Notes: generated from the letters alone by a model not told the origin. DNA of 64,000 bases from Aphelocoma coerulescens (GCF_041296385.1 NC_091014.1:9337578-9401577); one strand, 5' to 3'; shown: positions 1 through 12,022, counted from the stretch's first letter. Program-made: numbers and translations.

Positions 1-1976
1 AAGGAGGAGAACACCCTCCTTGCTCCCTTCTCCCCAAACACACACGCCTACTTTGTTCCCCTCTCCTCTGCCCCCAGCTGCAGAGACCTGCCCTGTCCCT
101 TGCCCCAGCTCCAGTCTCTCATCAGTCCCTTCCACAAGGACGTGTGCTCTCAGTGGGTAGGACTTGATCTCTGTGTGCCATTGAGCCTTACGGCCTGACC
201 GCACAGCTTGTGTGGCCTCTGGGGCGATGCTTGGATTCGGGGAGAAGCACGGCCCCCATGGCTTCTTGTTGCACAATCCACCCAGGGCTAGATTGGCCAG
301 GGCCAAAACTATTGCAGGTGGTCAAACTGTGGGTGTGGCTGTGAGTTTTGGTGCATGTGCAAGTGTGCTGTGTGTCTGAGGAGCATGCTGGGAGAGGGGA
401 AGGGCAGAACCTACAGCTGTCCAGTGTTGCCACTGAAACACTGTTGTGTAGCTCAGGTGCTGGTTTTAACTGGTCAGTAGTATGCAACCCCACTAGGATG
501 GAAATTGAAAACAGTGTTCCATAAGAGCAAGCATAGCCAAAGGATCTGGATGCCTTTCTGGCACTGAGCTGTTCTTTCAGGCCTTGAAAACAGGGGAGCT
601 CTGATAAAGTAACTGAGCACTTGGTTGGTATTAACTCTCCTTTGCACTGTCAATTCCCCTTCTTTGGGAATACCTCACCCTGCGGGCTCTGTGTCTCTCC
701 TAAGCCTGTTCGTATTGATGTGAGTGTGCTTTTCATGCCCATGCCATCTGGCACTGGTATTACACCAGAGTTGTTCCTGCCACTGCGGTTCAAGGTCTCT
801 CCATTTTTGCATGAAAGTCTCGCCTCCTTTGTTACGGACACTGCACTCCTTAGGAAGCTGAGAAATATATTTGAACATAGTGGGAAAAACTTTGAAGTGG
901 AAGTGTTGCAAAGATGTGTGGCCAATTTCACAACATCTTTCCTGTGGAACTGCTGCAGGCTGAATGGAGCAAGTCCTGCTGTCAGATGTGCATTCGGAGA
1001 AAGCAGGTTTGAATGAAATGAGTCACAGCCAGAGAACTGTCAGCGCTTATCAGTAGTATCAGATACAGGTTTCTGTAGCCAATTGTCCTTTGGATTTACT
1101 GAAGAAAACCCCTTCCTGGTTTAAATCCTGGACACTGAAATCCACAAAAAACTCACATTTGCTCCGAAGCAAAGTCCCTTTCCCTTACTTCTGTTTTCCT
1201 TCATCAGTGGAGCCCAAACTGAGTTAGAATTTAAAACTGTGTTGTTCTCTGTACAGCTGCTACCAGAGAGGATGAGCAGAAGTATCAGGACAACCTGCTG
1301 GTGTCTTCTCTGGCCATAGACATCTGGGCTGTAAGATGTACTGAAATAATTTATCTTGCCTCAGCGTTGCCGTGTTCATGTCCAGAGAATGGCCTGTTGT
1401 CAGAAGCCTTTCTGAAGACGCAGTTAGTTGAAAATTGCAGGTGCGGGTGCTTGCAACTACTCTAACCTTTTGTGCATCCTTCTGAGGGAAGCATAGTCTG
1501 AAATGAAGAAGTGGCAGTATTTTGAAGGCAAGTGCAATAGAAGGAGGGTAATTTGTTTGGAAAGGTGGGGATAGCACTGCCTATCATTTCACAAAGCATT
1601 CTTTGAGAAGGGAAGAGCTGCGTGCCTTAAGGTGCTAATCATGATCAGCATGTTCCATTCTGAACACCTGGACATGCTTGCAAAATACAGGACATGCCTC
1701 CATCCAGGCTGGAAAGAAGGAGCCCACTGCTGCAGGGTGGAGTGGGTTCCTTTGTGCAAGTCAGCACAAGTCCCAAAGCCTTGAGGTGGATTGGAAGGTA
1801 GAGAGCTTCTAGACACAAGCTACTGCCAGAGTGTTTGGTTGGTGTTGCCTGTTCCTCAGAGTGTGGACTAATCTCCACTCTTCATTCCCCGTGACTATTT
1901 CCTTCCTAAGGAAGATTCACGCCTTTCTGATTGCAGGTCATGTGCTTATGCAGCTAAAGGTAGCTGGGAGGCTGCT

Positions 1977-2006
1977 GAGCTGAGCTGAGCTGAGCTGAGC
2001 TGAGCT
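1977..2006 (+). repeat. (GAGCT)6 microsatellite, unit 1
   Basis: Six perfect GAGCT pentamers in the spacer. The same count of six is present in every unit. Confidence 0.95.
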
Positions 2007-4074
2007 GGTAGGCTAAGTGGAGCAGTAAAAGTCATTCACAGTCAGTGAGTTGACCTCAGGTCCTTCAAATAATGCAGTCCAAGAAGATTTTGCCAGTATT
2101 TCCACTGGAAGCCTACCACGGGTCTCTTGCTTTTTCTGTGTTTGACTGGCTGGTAGATTGGGAGGGACAAGAGGGTGTGAAATGCTTGACCAGGGCATGA
2201 ATGAAATGGCTTTTTTCTTTAGTTGGTCCTAGGCGTCTCAACCTGAAGTTCTAGGGAGAGAGAGTGGGAGTGGCAGAGTTTGTTTAAAGCTGCCTTTTCT
2301 CCAGGGTCAGCAAATGAATAGGCTCTTTACCACTCTGGGTCTGGTAGTGTGGGCTTTCTGAATAGCTTTAGCTACAGGTGAGTTTATGAAACACCTTCCT
2401 TAGAGTAGGGTGGAGATTTTCTCTTACCTGCTTGATTCTCAGGTAACTGGAGGTCAGAAGAAATTTTTCCTTACGTTCTGCATCTTAGTTACTCCTGTGG
2501 ATTAGGAGAGCACTGTGAAGGGACTGGAAGGTAGTGATCAGTAGAGATTTAAAAAGAGGAGGATGATATGCGCTGCTGAAACACAGTAGCCTGTGAAATT
2601 CCTGACTCTCTCGTCTTTCTTTGTGGCGCTGCCTGTGAATGACTGATCAGTGGCTGCTGTGATCCTGTCTTCCTCTGCTTCCCTCCCTGCTGGGTACCAC
2701 TTGGGACATGGAGCTGTTTAATGGCAACCTCATCTAGATGGCAGAATTTATAAGGAGCTGGTTGTTGGTTTTATATAGGATGGTTCAGAAAACTGTGTTT
2801 TCTGAGTGCACCCAGCTCTTGTGTCACGGCTGGACAAGGGAAGGGCAATCACTCAGACATTCTGTGTTTTGTCAGCCCTCAGCTGATAAAGAGTATTTCA
2901 GAGATCACCCAAGAGGAATTTGAGTAGCTCAAGGGAGCAAAAAGGGACCTCGTGCTGTGCTGTGCTGTGATCAGCATCAGAGAAACTCTTCCCAATAAAC
3001 AGCACCATCGTAGCCAGTAGCAAGGATCTCCAGTCAGAAAAAAGCAATGGAGGAGGTTTGTACCGAGGATGGCGTCTAAATGCAGACACGTCTACATCCC
3101 TATACAAAATAGAGTTCCTCTCGGAATGGCAAGAGAGAAGCCAGTTGCTGCAAGTGTCAGGAGGAGCACATCTTTATGTGGCATTGAGGGAGAGCACATT
3201 AGAGTGGAGCGAGCTAAGCTTCAGGAGTTCTGTGTTTTGAGGACTTTTCTTTTTCCTTTTCCAAACTTGTATTTCTTGTTACAGTGGCTTGTCCATTTCT
3301 CAGCCGGGCTATTGATCAGCCACATCTAGTTTAAGAAGTAGTATGGATGGGCCTGAGTATTTTTATCCTGCTTTGCAAAGCCTAAGTTGGTTGTGTGTGA
3401 TCGTTTGTCAGACAATAAACAGATCTTTGAAAGTGTTCCTAATTCAGGAGAGAAACCCTGACATCCTTGTCTTCACAAAAGATGTGTGAGGTGGGACAGT
3501 GCTGGTGTAAACAAAGGGTAGGCCATAAGACTGGATGACATTACAACTTCCTGTGCATCACATAAGCAGCATGAATTTCCTTATTTCTCACTAAATCAGT
3601 AAATAAATATTAGCCTATGTGATGTGCTGCCTCCAAAGTAAATGTCACAAACAAGTGTGCTTGAGATCGCCAAATAAAAGAAAGAGCTGAGCCCAGGTGG
3701 TGTTTTCAAGGCCAAGGCTTAATAAGAGTTCCTCAGATCACACTACAGCCTGGAAAGGAGGGGGGAGGGGAGATGTACCAACACAGCAATAAATATAAAT
3801 ATTTGTAGTAAAAAGTTCCACTATGAATAAAAAAATAAAAGCCTACACCTGCATACCAAGAGCATCCATGGATCATGTCACCCATATTTATATTTGAGAA
3901 GGGTTTGTGTGGGAGGGTGCTTGTGCCTGCTTTGTACAGGGAAGCCCTGGGGTTCCCAGGTTCACGACTGATGGGTCTGCACTTTGTGTCTGTTGAGGCT
4001 CTGGGTGCCCAGGGCCATGATGAGTTCCCGGGCTGGGGATGGCGGGTGGGGCTGGCCTGTGATGCGCTCTGGGG

Positions 4075-4164
4075 CCTGTGACACCACAGGGGCCGTGTCA
4101 CAATGGGGGCAGCTGGAAAAGGCCCCGTTGGTTGCCGTTGCCGCCAGTAGAGCCTGGGCAAGCG
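4075..4164 (+). promoter_or_regulatory. Putative promoter/leader exon of array gene, unit 1
   Basis: A GC-rich stretch ends at a strong splice donor (GTGAGT from 4165). It contains an inverted repeat, TGTGACAC (4077-4084) and GTGTCACA (4095-4102), plus the overlapping shorter hairpin CCTGTG/CACAGG (4075-4090). CCGTTG occurs at 4125-4130 and again at 4135-4140, one helical turn apart; it matches the MYB core (CAACGG on the minus strand). An ATG at 4103 would start a 15-codon upstream frame ending in TAG. The transcription start is not visible, and the exon call rests on the donor, the downstream acceptor and position. Confidence 0.45.
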
Positions 4165-4442
4165 GTGAGTGCACACAGGTGGTGGGGAGGCCGGGCTGGG
4201 GGAGGGCTGGGGCAGAAGCGCCGGCAGCCGGGGCGTGTGTTCTGTCCCTGCACGCAGGGCCCAGCCCCTGGCGGGAGCGCCTTGCTCCGGCTCGGTGCTC
4301 GCTGGGGCAGCGGTGCAGGCCTTGCCTCCTGCCAGCTGCCGGGGGCCCTCTCCTTCCTGCTGCCACATCCCTGTGGCTCCTGCCCCGCACCGGCTGCCTC
4401 CATTCCGGCCCTACTGAACCCCTTCTGTGTGTCCTCTTGCAG
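4165..4442 (+). other. Putative 5' UTR intron, unit 1
   Basis: This 278-nt interval has a consensus donor (GTGAGT) at its 5' end. A pyrimidine-rich tract followed by CAG at 4440-4442 lies just 3 nt before the ATG at 4446. The interval stays open in the frame of the protein by chance of GC-rich composition. Neither it nor the sequence before it resembles the family N-terminus. Confidence 0.6.
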
Positions 4443-4445
4443 ACC

Positions 4446-6794
4446 ATGGCTTTATTGTCATTGCTCTTCGTGCTCGTGCAAAGCCTGATCCAGTACCCCC
4501 AGCCAGCTGGGGATGGGCTGGATGAGGCCACGCACCGGCGAATGCAGGAGCGGGAGGAGCTGCTCGACCGCGAGATGGCTCGGCTGCTGCAGGAGCTGGA
4601 GCAAGGGCCCCCGGAGCAGCAGGACGAGGGCTGGGGAGCCCTGCTCTTTGGTGCCCTGCAGCAGTGGCCATTCTGGGCTCTTGCTGGACTCCTGCTCCTC
4701 TTGGGCCTGTGGTTTAGCTGCAGGAGGAGTCCTGAAGCCAGCGAAACCAACAGCAGCGGCAAGGACCAGAGCTCCTGCAAGACCTTGGGAGAGGAGAAGG
4801 AAAAAGAAGAGGAAGAAGACAATTTGGATTCTGAGGGAGACGGAGAAAACATTGATGTGACTGTGGAGGCAGGTGACAGTGGCAGCGGAAATGAAGGAGA
4901 AGGCAGTCCTGTGGCTGCAAAGGAAGGAGACGACGATGATGCCAATGAACAAGATGAAGATGTGAAGTTGAAGAAAGAAAGTGATGTTAAAAGTGACGAT
5001 GGCCATGATGCAAAGAAAGATGAAGGCTGGAGTGATGGGAATATGCCAGGAGACAATACTGCTGAAGGAAGTGAAGAAGAACCTGGCAATGTTACTGGAG
5101 GTGTGGAAGACCTAGATGAAGTAAATGAAGGAGAAAACAAGGATGTGAAGGTGGAGCCAGACAAGGATGCTGGAAAGGAAGAAGGAGATGGAAATGAAGA
5201 AAAAACCAATGATGTGCATATGAAGGCAGGCAACAGTGATGATGTAAATGAAGGAGTATACGAGGTAGATGGAAAGGAAGAAAAAGCAGATGTGAAGGTG
5301 GAGGAAAGCAGTGATGCCAGTGAACAACAAAGCAGTGATTGGATTGGGCAGGAAGACAACAGTGATGGTGGGAATGCAGTAGACCACAGTGGGTTTGCTG
5401 CATCTGAGGAAAAAAACACTCACCTTGGAAATGAAGAGACCAATGTTGCAAACAGAAATGAGAAACAGGGTGATGCGAATGCAAATGGAGAGAAGAATGA
5501 AGATGCAAAAGCGGGAGAACAAGGTAATGTGGCTGCCAGTGAAAAAGAAGGCCGTGGTGATGGCAAGGACAAAGGCAGCCGTGGTGGAATTGAAGAGAAA
5601 GAAGACACCCGGGACGTTGGGAATAAGCGAGGGATCCTTTTAGTGGATCGCATACAGTGTCCTGTCGAGGACGTGGAGAGAGGTCGCTCAGTGGCAGCGG
5701 AGCTGATGGAGAGCTTCACGCGTGTCTTTACTGACAGCGTGAGCAATAGTTTCTACCCGGTGCCTCAAGAAGCCATCGGGGTGGGCAGTGCCTTTGAGGG
5801 TTGGAGTCCCCGTGAGCGGGATGTGGTGTACCGCATGCTGGTCCCACTGAATCCCCCGCCGGGACACGCCTTCCACCTGGAGCTGAACAGTGCCGGGCAG
5901 ATGGCAGCAAGGACCTTCTGCGTCCGTGTGGAGCTGGTGTGCACGTGCGAGAGGGAGCAGCTGGGCGAGAAGCTGTTGTGCTTCCTGCACCACTCGCAGA
6001 AGGAGCTGCGGCGGAAGCAGAAGCCCAGCCTCCTAGAGACACTCTGCACCGGCTCCTACCTGGACGTGGAGAAAACCTCCCACTGGTTCTACCAGCTGGT
6101 GAGATGCTCGTGGCTGCATTTGCCTCAGTCGTACTCGTGGCACTTGGTGTTTCAGCCCTGCAGCCGGTCCTGCCAATTCCGGCTGAGCAAAGGCAAGGAG
6201 AGCCTGATGGTGGAGATGCTGTTTGGGGTGCGCCACGGGGACTCCGACATCTTTGTGGTCAGCCAGCCCACAGAGGCCCAGAAAGGCGGCTCCAGCAGCT
6301 CTGTGAGCAGCCGGCCCGCCAAGGCCGAGTCCATCGCAAGCACAGCGTGGCCTGAGACGTACGCTGTGGCAGAGGCAAAATTCTTCCAGCACGTGGCCAG
6401 GCAGGTGCCGTGTGAGAGCTTGCACCTGAAATGCCTGCAGCTCTTCACCTACATCCTGAGGGGCACAGGTTTTTCCAGCTCGACCTGGAAGACTGTGGTC
6501 ATGCACGTGCTGACCACCGTACCGCTGTCCAAGTGGCGCAGGAGGGAATTTGAGCGGCGGCTGTGGGACATCATGGCATACCTGCGCCGCTGCCTGCAGT
6601 TGAAACGCCTGGAGCACTTTGTCCTGGGCAACAAGAGGCTTCCTGCGGAGATCAGCTTGCCGCCGGCAATGCGAACGGTCGAGCCGCTCAACCTCTTTGA
6701 GCACCTGGCCCGAGATCCGGCCGCCCACGCGGAGGCGATGCAAGCTTACGGTCAGCTGCGATTCCGCCTCTGGACGCTGCTCTCCAGCCACTGA
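4446..6794 (+). CDS. ITPRIPL1-like protein, array copy 1
   Basis: This intronless frame encodes 782 residues. I recognise the ITP receptor-interacting protein family (ITPRIP, ITPRIPL1, ITPRIPL2), single-pass membrane proteins with a Mab-21-like domain. The ATG at 4446 was chosen over an in-frame ATG at 3984 because MALLSLLFVL resembles the hydrophobic N-terminus of the family and an acceptor lies just upstream. Order of parts: hydrophobic N-terminus (1-16); charged helical segment (25-55); membrane segment (about 72-92); Asp/Glu/Lys/Gly/Asn-rich linker (about 114-395); conserved domain (about 396-782). The domain has VGSAFEGW near 446-453, LCTGSYLDVEKT near 533-544, LHLKCLQ near 659-665 and EPLNLFEHL near 746-754, all typical of the family. 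The acidic linker is far longer than the acidic stretch I recall in mammalian ITPRIPL1. ITPRIP modulates IP3 receptors; the role of this copy is unknown. Confidence 0.9.
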   Translation: MALLSLLFVLVQSLIQYPQPAGDGLDEATHRRMQEREELLDREMARLLQELEQGPPEQQDEGWGALLFGALQQWPFWALAGLLLLLGLWFSCRRSPEASETNSSGKDQSSCKTLGEEKEKEEEEDNLDSEGDGENIDVTVEAGDSGSGNEGEGSPVAAKEGDDDDANEQDEDVKLKKESDVKSDDGHDAKKDEGWSDGNMPGDNTAEGSEEEPGNVTGGVEDLDEVNEGENKDVKVEPDKDAGKEEGDGNEEKTNDVHMKAGNSDDVNEGVYEVDGKEEKADVKVEESSDASEQQSSDWIGQEDNSDGGNAVDHSGFAASEEKNTHLGNEETNVANRNEKQGDANANGEKNEDAKAGEQGNVAASEKEGRGDGKDKGSRGGIEEKEDTRDVGNKRGILLVDRIQCPVEDVERGRSVAAELMESFTRVFTDSVSNSFYPVPQEAIGVGSAFEGWSPRERDVVYRMLVPLNPPPGHAFHLELNSAGQMAARTFCVRVELVCTCEREQLGEKLLCFLHHSQKELRRKQKPSLLETLCTGSYLDVEKTSHWFYQLVRCSWLHLPQSYSWHLVFQPCSRSCQFRLSKGKESLMVEMLFGVRHGDSDIFVVSQPTEAQKGGSSSSVSSRPAKAESIASTAWPETYAVAEAKFFQHVARQVPCESLHLKCLQLFTYILRGTGFSSSTWKTVVMHVLTTVPLSKWRRREFERRLWDIMAYLRRCLQLKRLEHFVLGNKRLPAEISLPPAMRTVEPLNLFEHLARDPAAHAEAMQAYGQLRFRLWTLLSSH

Positions 6795-7432
6795 GAGGAA
6801 TTCCCTGCACAGAGCTGTGCTGGGGGGGCTCACACCCGATGGCAGCCACGTGAGCACGGCATCATTCTTGCTTTTTTCGCTGGCAATCCTGAAGCTGCTT
6901 TCCTGCTCCCGTGGATGGAAGATGCTGCGGCACATGGATTCACCGTGCAGAGACACATCTCTGCGTTGCCTTGCCCTTCGCCTTCCAGTTTACCACGGTG
7001 CTGTTGCGATGTTCCTATGTCTATGAGGCAGAAACTGGCTCCACCTGCACATCCTTACAGAAGACTATGAACTGAGAGAGGTTTCTTGGCACACCTCCTA
7101 GACCAAAAAACAAGCCTGTTAGGGACTTAATGTAGTTCTTCAGTAAGCTGTGCTAATTGTAGTTTTTTAAGGATGTAGTTTTTCTTAGTATATGAAAATA
7201 CAACAGATAGTTTTAATTCACTCTACCATGGACTACCATTGGTAGTCCAATTTTTCATAATGGGAACTGGATATATTATCCATGCTTCAAGAGGCCCTTT
7301 AGTATTGTCAGTGTATAACCTATTTTGTAAAGTTACCCTTAGTTTAGGCAATTAAACTACACTGCTGTAGTTGCTTGGCTGCTTTTCAGTAATATCCAGA
7401 TATCTATGTTTGGAAAAACAATAATAAAAGGA

Positions 7433-7438
7433 GAGAAG
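7433..7438 (+). terminator. Polyadenylation signal AATAAA, unit 1
   Basis: An AATAAA lies about 640 nt after the stop codon in the same orientation as the gene. It is kept in the diverged 3' end of unit 4 (31193), where many surrounding bases have changed. That supports use as the 3' end signal. Confidence 0.6.
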
Positions 7439-9924
7439 TTTCTCAAATTGCCTGAAAAGTGTCCTTCTTTATATTTAACCCAATGGTTCTTAGAGAATGT
7501 CCATCCATTGTTGCTACCTGAAAAAATGACAAAGTGACTCAAGCGGTGATTGTGTCCAGCAGTCACATCTCGGTATTGCACTTCTGCAACACTCTAGAGC
7601 CAGGCTATTAATTTTGTCTCATGAATGCAAGCAGAAGTCATGATGGTTGAAACAGCTAAAATATTAATTAATCCTCCCACTGTCGTTATAGAAGTTTCCC
7701 CTCCTCATTGAGAGCATGGGAAAGAAAGCTGCTGTGGCCCACGTCAGAGAGGGAAGTCCTCTGAGGGGCCAGGAACAAGCAGCTCCGTGTGAGGAGAGCA
7801 GGCCGGAACCTCCCAGAGGAGGATCGCTGCCAACAGCAGAACTCGCTGTTCCACTGAGAGGGAACTGTGCTCGCTGAGCTCCCTGCCTTTTGCTTCCTCT
7901 GCTGGGCAGGCACTGCTCCCACCACAGCCCCTTTGGCCCAGCTTGTGGAAGGAGGAGAACACCCTCCTTGCTCCCTTCTCCCCAAACACACACGCCTACT
8001 TTGTTCCCCTCTCCTCTGCCCCCAGCTGCAGAGACCTGCCCTGTCCCTTGCCCCAGCTCCAGTCTCTCATCAGTCCCTTCCACAAGGACGTGTGCTCTCA
8101 GTGGGTAGGACTTGATCTCTGTGTGCCATTGAGCCTTACGGCCTGACCGCACAGCTTGTGTGGCCTCTGGGGCGATGCTTGGATTCGGGGAGAAGCACGG
8201 CCCCCATGGCTTCTTGTTGCACAATCCACCCAGGGCTAGATTGGCCAGGGCCAAAACTATTGCAGGTGGTCAAACTGTGGGTGTGGCTGTGAGTTTTGGT
8301 GCATGTGCAAGTGTGCTGTGTGTCTGAGGAGCATGCTGGGAGAGGGGAAGGGCAGAACCTACAGCTGTCCAGTGTTGCCACTGAAACACTGTTGTGTAGC
8401 TCAGGTGCTGGTTTTAACTGGTCAGTAGTATGCAACCCCACTAGGATGGAAATTGAAAACAGTGTTCCATAAGAGCAAGCATAGCCAAAGGATCTGGATG
8501 CCTTTCTGGCACTGAGCTGTTCTTTCAGGCCTTGAAAACAGGGGAGCTCTGATAAAGTAACTGAGCACTTGGTTGGTATTAACTCTCCTTTGCACTGTCA
8601 ATTCCCCTTCTTTGGGAATACCTCACCCTGCGGGCTCTGTGTCTCTCCTAAGCCTGTTCGTATTGATGTGAGTGTGCTTTTCATGCCCATGCCATCTGGC
8701 ACTGGTATTACACCAGAGTTGTTCCTGCCACTGCGGTTCAAGGTCTCTCCATTTTTGCATGAAAGTCTCGCCTCCTTTGTTACGGACACTGCACTCCTTA
8801 GGAAGCTGAGAAATATATTTGAACATAGTGGGAAAAACTTTGAAGTGGAAGTGTTGCAAAGATGTGTGGCCAATTTCACAACATCTTTCCTGTGGAACTG
8901 CTGCAGGCTGAATGGAGCAAGTCCTGCTGTCAGATGTGCATTCGGAGAAAGCAGGTTTGAATGAAATGAGTCACAGCCAGAGAACTGTCAGCGCTTATCA
9001 GTAGTATCAGATACAGGTTTCTGTAGCCAATTGTCCTTTGGATTTACTGAAGAAAACCCCTTCCTGGTTTAAATCCTGGACACTGAAATCCACAAAAAAC
9101 TCACATTTGCTCCGAAGCAAAGTCCCTTTCCCTTACTTCTGTTTTCCTTCATCAGTGGAGCCCAAACTGAGTTAGAATTTAAAACTGTGTTGTTCTCTGT
9201 ACAGCTGCTACCAGAGAGGATGAGCAGAAGTATCAGGACAACCTGCTGGTGTCTTCTCTGGCCATAGACATCTGGGCTGTAAGATGTACTGAAATAATTT
9301 ATCTTGCCTCAGCGTTGCCGTGTTCATGTCCAGAGAATGGCCTGTTGTCAGAAGCCTTTCTGAAGACGCAGTTAGTTGAAAATTGCAGGTGCGGGTGCTT
9401 GCAACTACTCTAACCTTTTGTGCATCCTTCTGAGGGAAGCATAGTCTGAAATGAAGAAGTGGCAGTATTTTGAAGGCAAGTGCAATAGAAGGAGGGTAAT
9501 TTGTTTGGAAAGGTGGGGATAGCACTGCCTATCATTTCACAAAGCATTCTTTGAGAAGGGAAGAGCTGCGTGCCTTAAGGTGCTAATCATGATCAGCATG
9601 TTCCATTCTGAACACCTGGACATGCTTGCAAAATACAGGACATGCCTCCATCCAGGCTGGAAAGAAGGAGCCCACTGCTGCAGGGTGGAGTGGGTTCCTT
9701 TGTGCAAGTCAGCACAAGTCCCAAAGCCTTGAGGTGGATTGGAAGGTAGAGAGCTTCTAGACACAAGCTACTGCCAGAGTGTTTGGTTGGTGTTGCCTGT
9801 TCCTCAGAGTGTGGACTAATCTCCACTCTTCATTCCCCGTGACTATTTCCTTCCTAAGGAAGATTCACGCCTTTCTGATTGCAGGTCATGTGCTTATGCA
9901 GCTAAAGGTAGCTGGGAGGCTGCT

Positions 9925-9954
9925 GAGCTGAGCTGAGCTGAGCTGAGCTGAGCT
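9925..9954 (+). repeat. (GAGCT)6 microsatellite, unit 2
   Basis: Six perfect pentamers, the same length as in unit 1. Confidence 0.95.
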
Positions 9955-12022
9955 GGTAGGCTAAGTGGAGCAGTAAAAGTCATTCACAGTCAGTGAGTTG
10001 ACCTCAGGTCCTTCAAATAATGCAGTCCAAGAAGATTTTGCCAGTATTTCCACTGGAAGCCTACCACGGGTCTCTTGCTTTTTCTGTGTTTGACTGGCTG
10101 GTAGATTGGGAGGGACAAGAGGGTGTGAAATGCTTGACCAGGGCATGAATGAAATGGCTTTTTTCTTTAGTTGGTCCTAGGCGTCTCAACCTGAAGTTCT
10201 AGGGAGAGAGAGTGGGAGTGGCAGAGTTTGTTTAAAGCTGCCTTTTCTCCAGGGTCAGCAAATGAATAGGCTCTTTACCACTCTGGGTCTGGTAGTGTGG
10301 GCTTTCTGAATAGCTTTAGCTACAGGTGAGTTTATGAAACACCTTCCTTAGAGTAGGGTGGAGATTTTCTCTTACCTGCTTGATTCTCAGGTAACTGGAG
10401 GTCAGAAGAAATTTTTCCTTACGTTCTGCATCTTAGTTACTCCTGTGGATTAGGAGAGCACTGTGAAGGGACTGGAAGGTAGTGATCAGTAGAGATTTAA
10501 AAAGAGGAGGATGATATGCGCTGCTGAAACACAGTAGCCTGTGAAATTCCTGACTCTCTCGTCTTTCTTTGTGGCGCTGCCTGTGAATGACTGATCAGTG
10601 GCTGCTGTGATCCTGTCTTCCTCTGCTTCCCTCCCTGCTGGGTACCACTTGGGACATGGAGCTGTTTAATGGCAACCTCATCTAGATGGCAGAATTTATA
10701 AGGAGCTGGTTGTTGGTTTTATATAGGATGGTTCAGAAAACTGTGTTTTCTGAGTGCACCCAGCTCTTGTGTCACGGCTGGACAAGGGAAGGGCAATCAC
10801 TCAGACATTCTGTGTTTTGTCAGCCCTCAGCTGATAAAGAGTATTTCAGAGATCACCCAAGAGGAATTTGAGTAGCTCAAGGGAGCAAAAAGGGACCTCG
10901 TGCTGTGCTGTGCTGTGATCAGCATCAGAGAAACTCTTCCCAATAAACAGCACCATCGTAGCCAGTAGCAAGGATCTCCAGTCAGAAAAAAGCAATGGAG
11001 GAGGTTTGTACCGAGGATGGCGTCTAAATGCAGACACGTCTACATCCCTATACAAAATAGAGTTCCTCTCGGAATGGCAAGAGAGAAGCCAGTTGCTGCA
11101 AGTGTCAGGAGGAGCACATCTTTATGTGGCATTGAGGGAGAGCACATTAGAGTGGAGCGAGCTAAGCTTCAGGAGTTCTGTGTTTTGAGGACTTTTCTTT
11201 TTCCTTTTCCAAACTTGTATTTCTTGTTACAGTGGCTTGTCCATTTCTCAGCCGGGCTATTGATCAGCCACATCTAGTTTAAGAAGTAGTATGGATGGGC
11301 CTGAGTATTTTTATCCTGCTTTGCAAAGCCTAAGTTGGTTGTGTGTGATCGTTTGTCAGACAATAAACAGATCTTTGAAAGTGTTCCTAATTCAGGAGAG
11401 AAACCCTGACATCCTTGTCTTCACAAAAGATGTGTGAGGTGGGACAGTGCTGGTGTAAACAAAGGGTAGGCCATAAGACTGGATGACATTACAACTTCCT
11501 GTGCATCACATAAGCAGCATGAATTTCCTTATTTCTCACTAAATCAGTAAATAAATATTAGCCTATGTGATGTGCTGCCTCCAAAGTAAATGTCACAAAC
11601 AAGTGTGCTTGAGATCGCCAAATAAAAGAAAGAGCTGAGCCCAGGTGGTGTTTTCAAGGCCAAGGCTTAATAAGAGTTCCTCAGATCACACTACAGCCTG
11701 GAAAGGAGGGGGGAGGGGAGATGTACCAACACAGCAATAAATATAAATATTTGTAGTAAAAAGTTCCACTATGAATAAAAAAATAAAAGCCTACACCTGC
11801 ATACCAAGAGCATCCATGGATCATGTCACCCATATTTATATTTGAGAAGGGTTTGTGTGGGAGGGTGCTTGTGCCTGCTTTGTACAGGGAAGCCCTGGGG
11901 TTCCCAGGTTCACGACTGATGGGTCTGCACTTTGTGTCTGTTGAGGCTCTGGGTGCCCAGGGCCATGATGAGTTCCCGGGCTGGGGATGGCGGGTGGGGC
12001 TGGCCTGTGATGCGCTCTGGGG

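Larger units (their letters stand above)
1..7948 (+). repeat. Tandem array unit 1 (7,948 bp), carries ITPRIPL1-like gene
   Basis: Base 1 corresponds to bases 7949, 15897 and 23845, and the sequence stays collinear at an exact offset of 7,948 with no net insertion or deletion. The window opens inside the array, so the unit start used here is arbitrary. Within the unit, positions 1 to about 4,080 and 7,460 to 7,948 are spacer. In the spacer I see only a GAGCT microsatellite at 1977, AT-rich stretches near 3,780-3,840, and short open frames without family resemblance. The gene occupies about 4,085 to 7,455. Units 1 and 2 differ by eye at only two sites, 4253 (C against T) and 6245 (C against T). 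Confidence 0.97.

Noticed and set aside
621..1016. 131-codon frame in the unit spacer
   Set aside because: Overlaps other frames on the opposite strand, shows no domain or compositional coding signal, and is repeated only because the unit is repeated.
1977..2006. GAGCT pentamers as an immunoglobulin switch region
   Set aside because: Only six pentamers and no immunoglobulin genes nearby; a simple microsatellite explains it.
3984..4445. 154-codon N-terminal extension of the array protein
   Set aside because: It crosses a good donor and acceptor, is low in family similarity, and precedes a hydrophobic start that fits the ITPRIPL1 N-terminus. Conservation between units is uninformative because the whole unit is conserved.
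3962..5419. 485-codon open frame on the minus strand, opposite the array gene (repeated in every unit)
   Set aside because: It is Ser/Phe/Pro-rich because it mirrors the GAA/GAT-rich acidic linker and GC-rich leader. No family resemblance and no independent splice or start signals.
6033..6956. 307-codon minus-strand frame over the Mab-21-like domain
   Set aside because: Shadow of a GC-rich coding sequence; composition-driven, with no recognisable protein.
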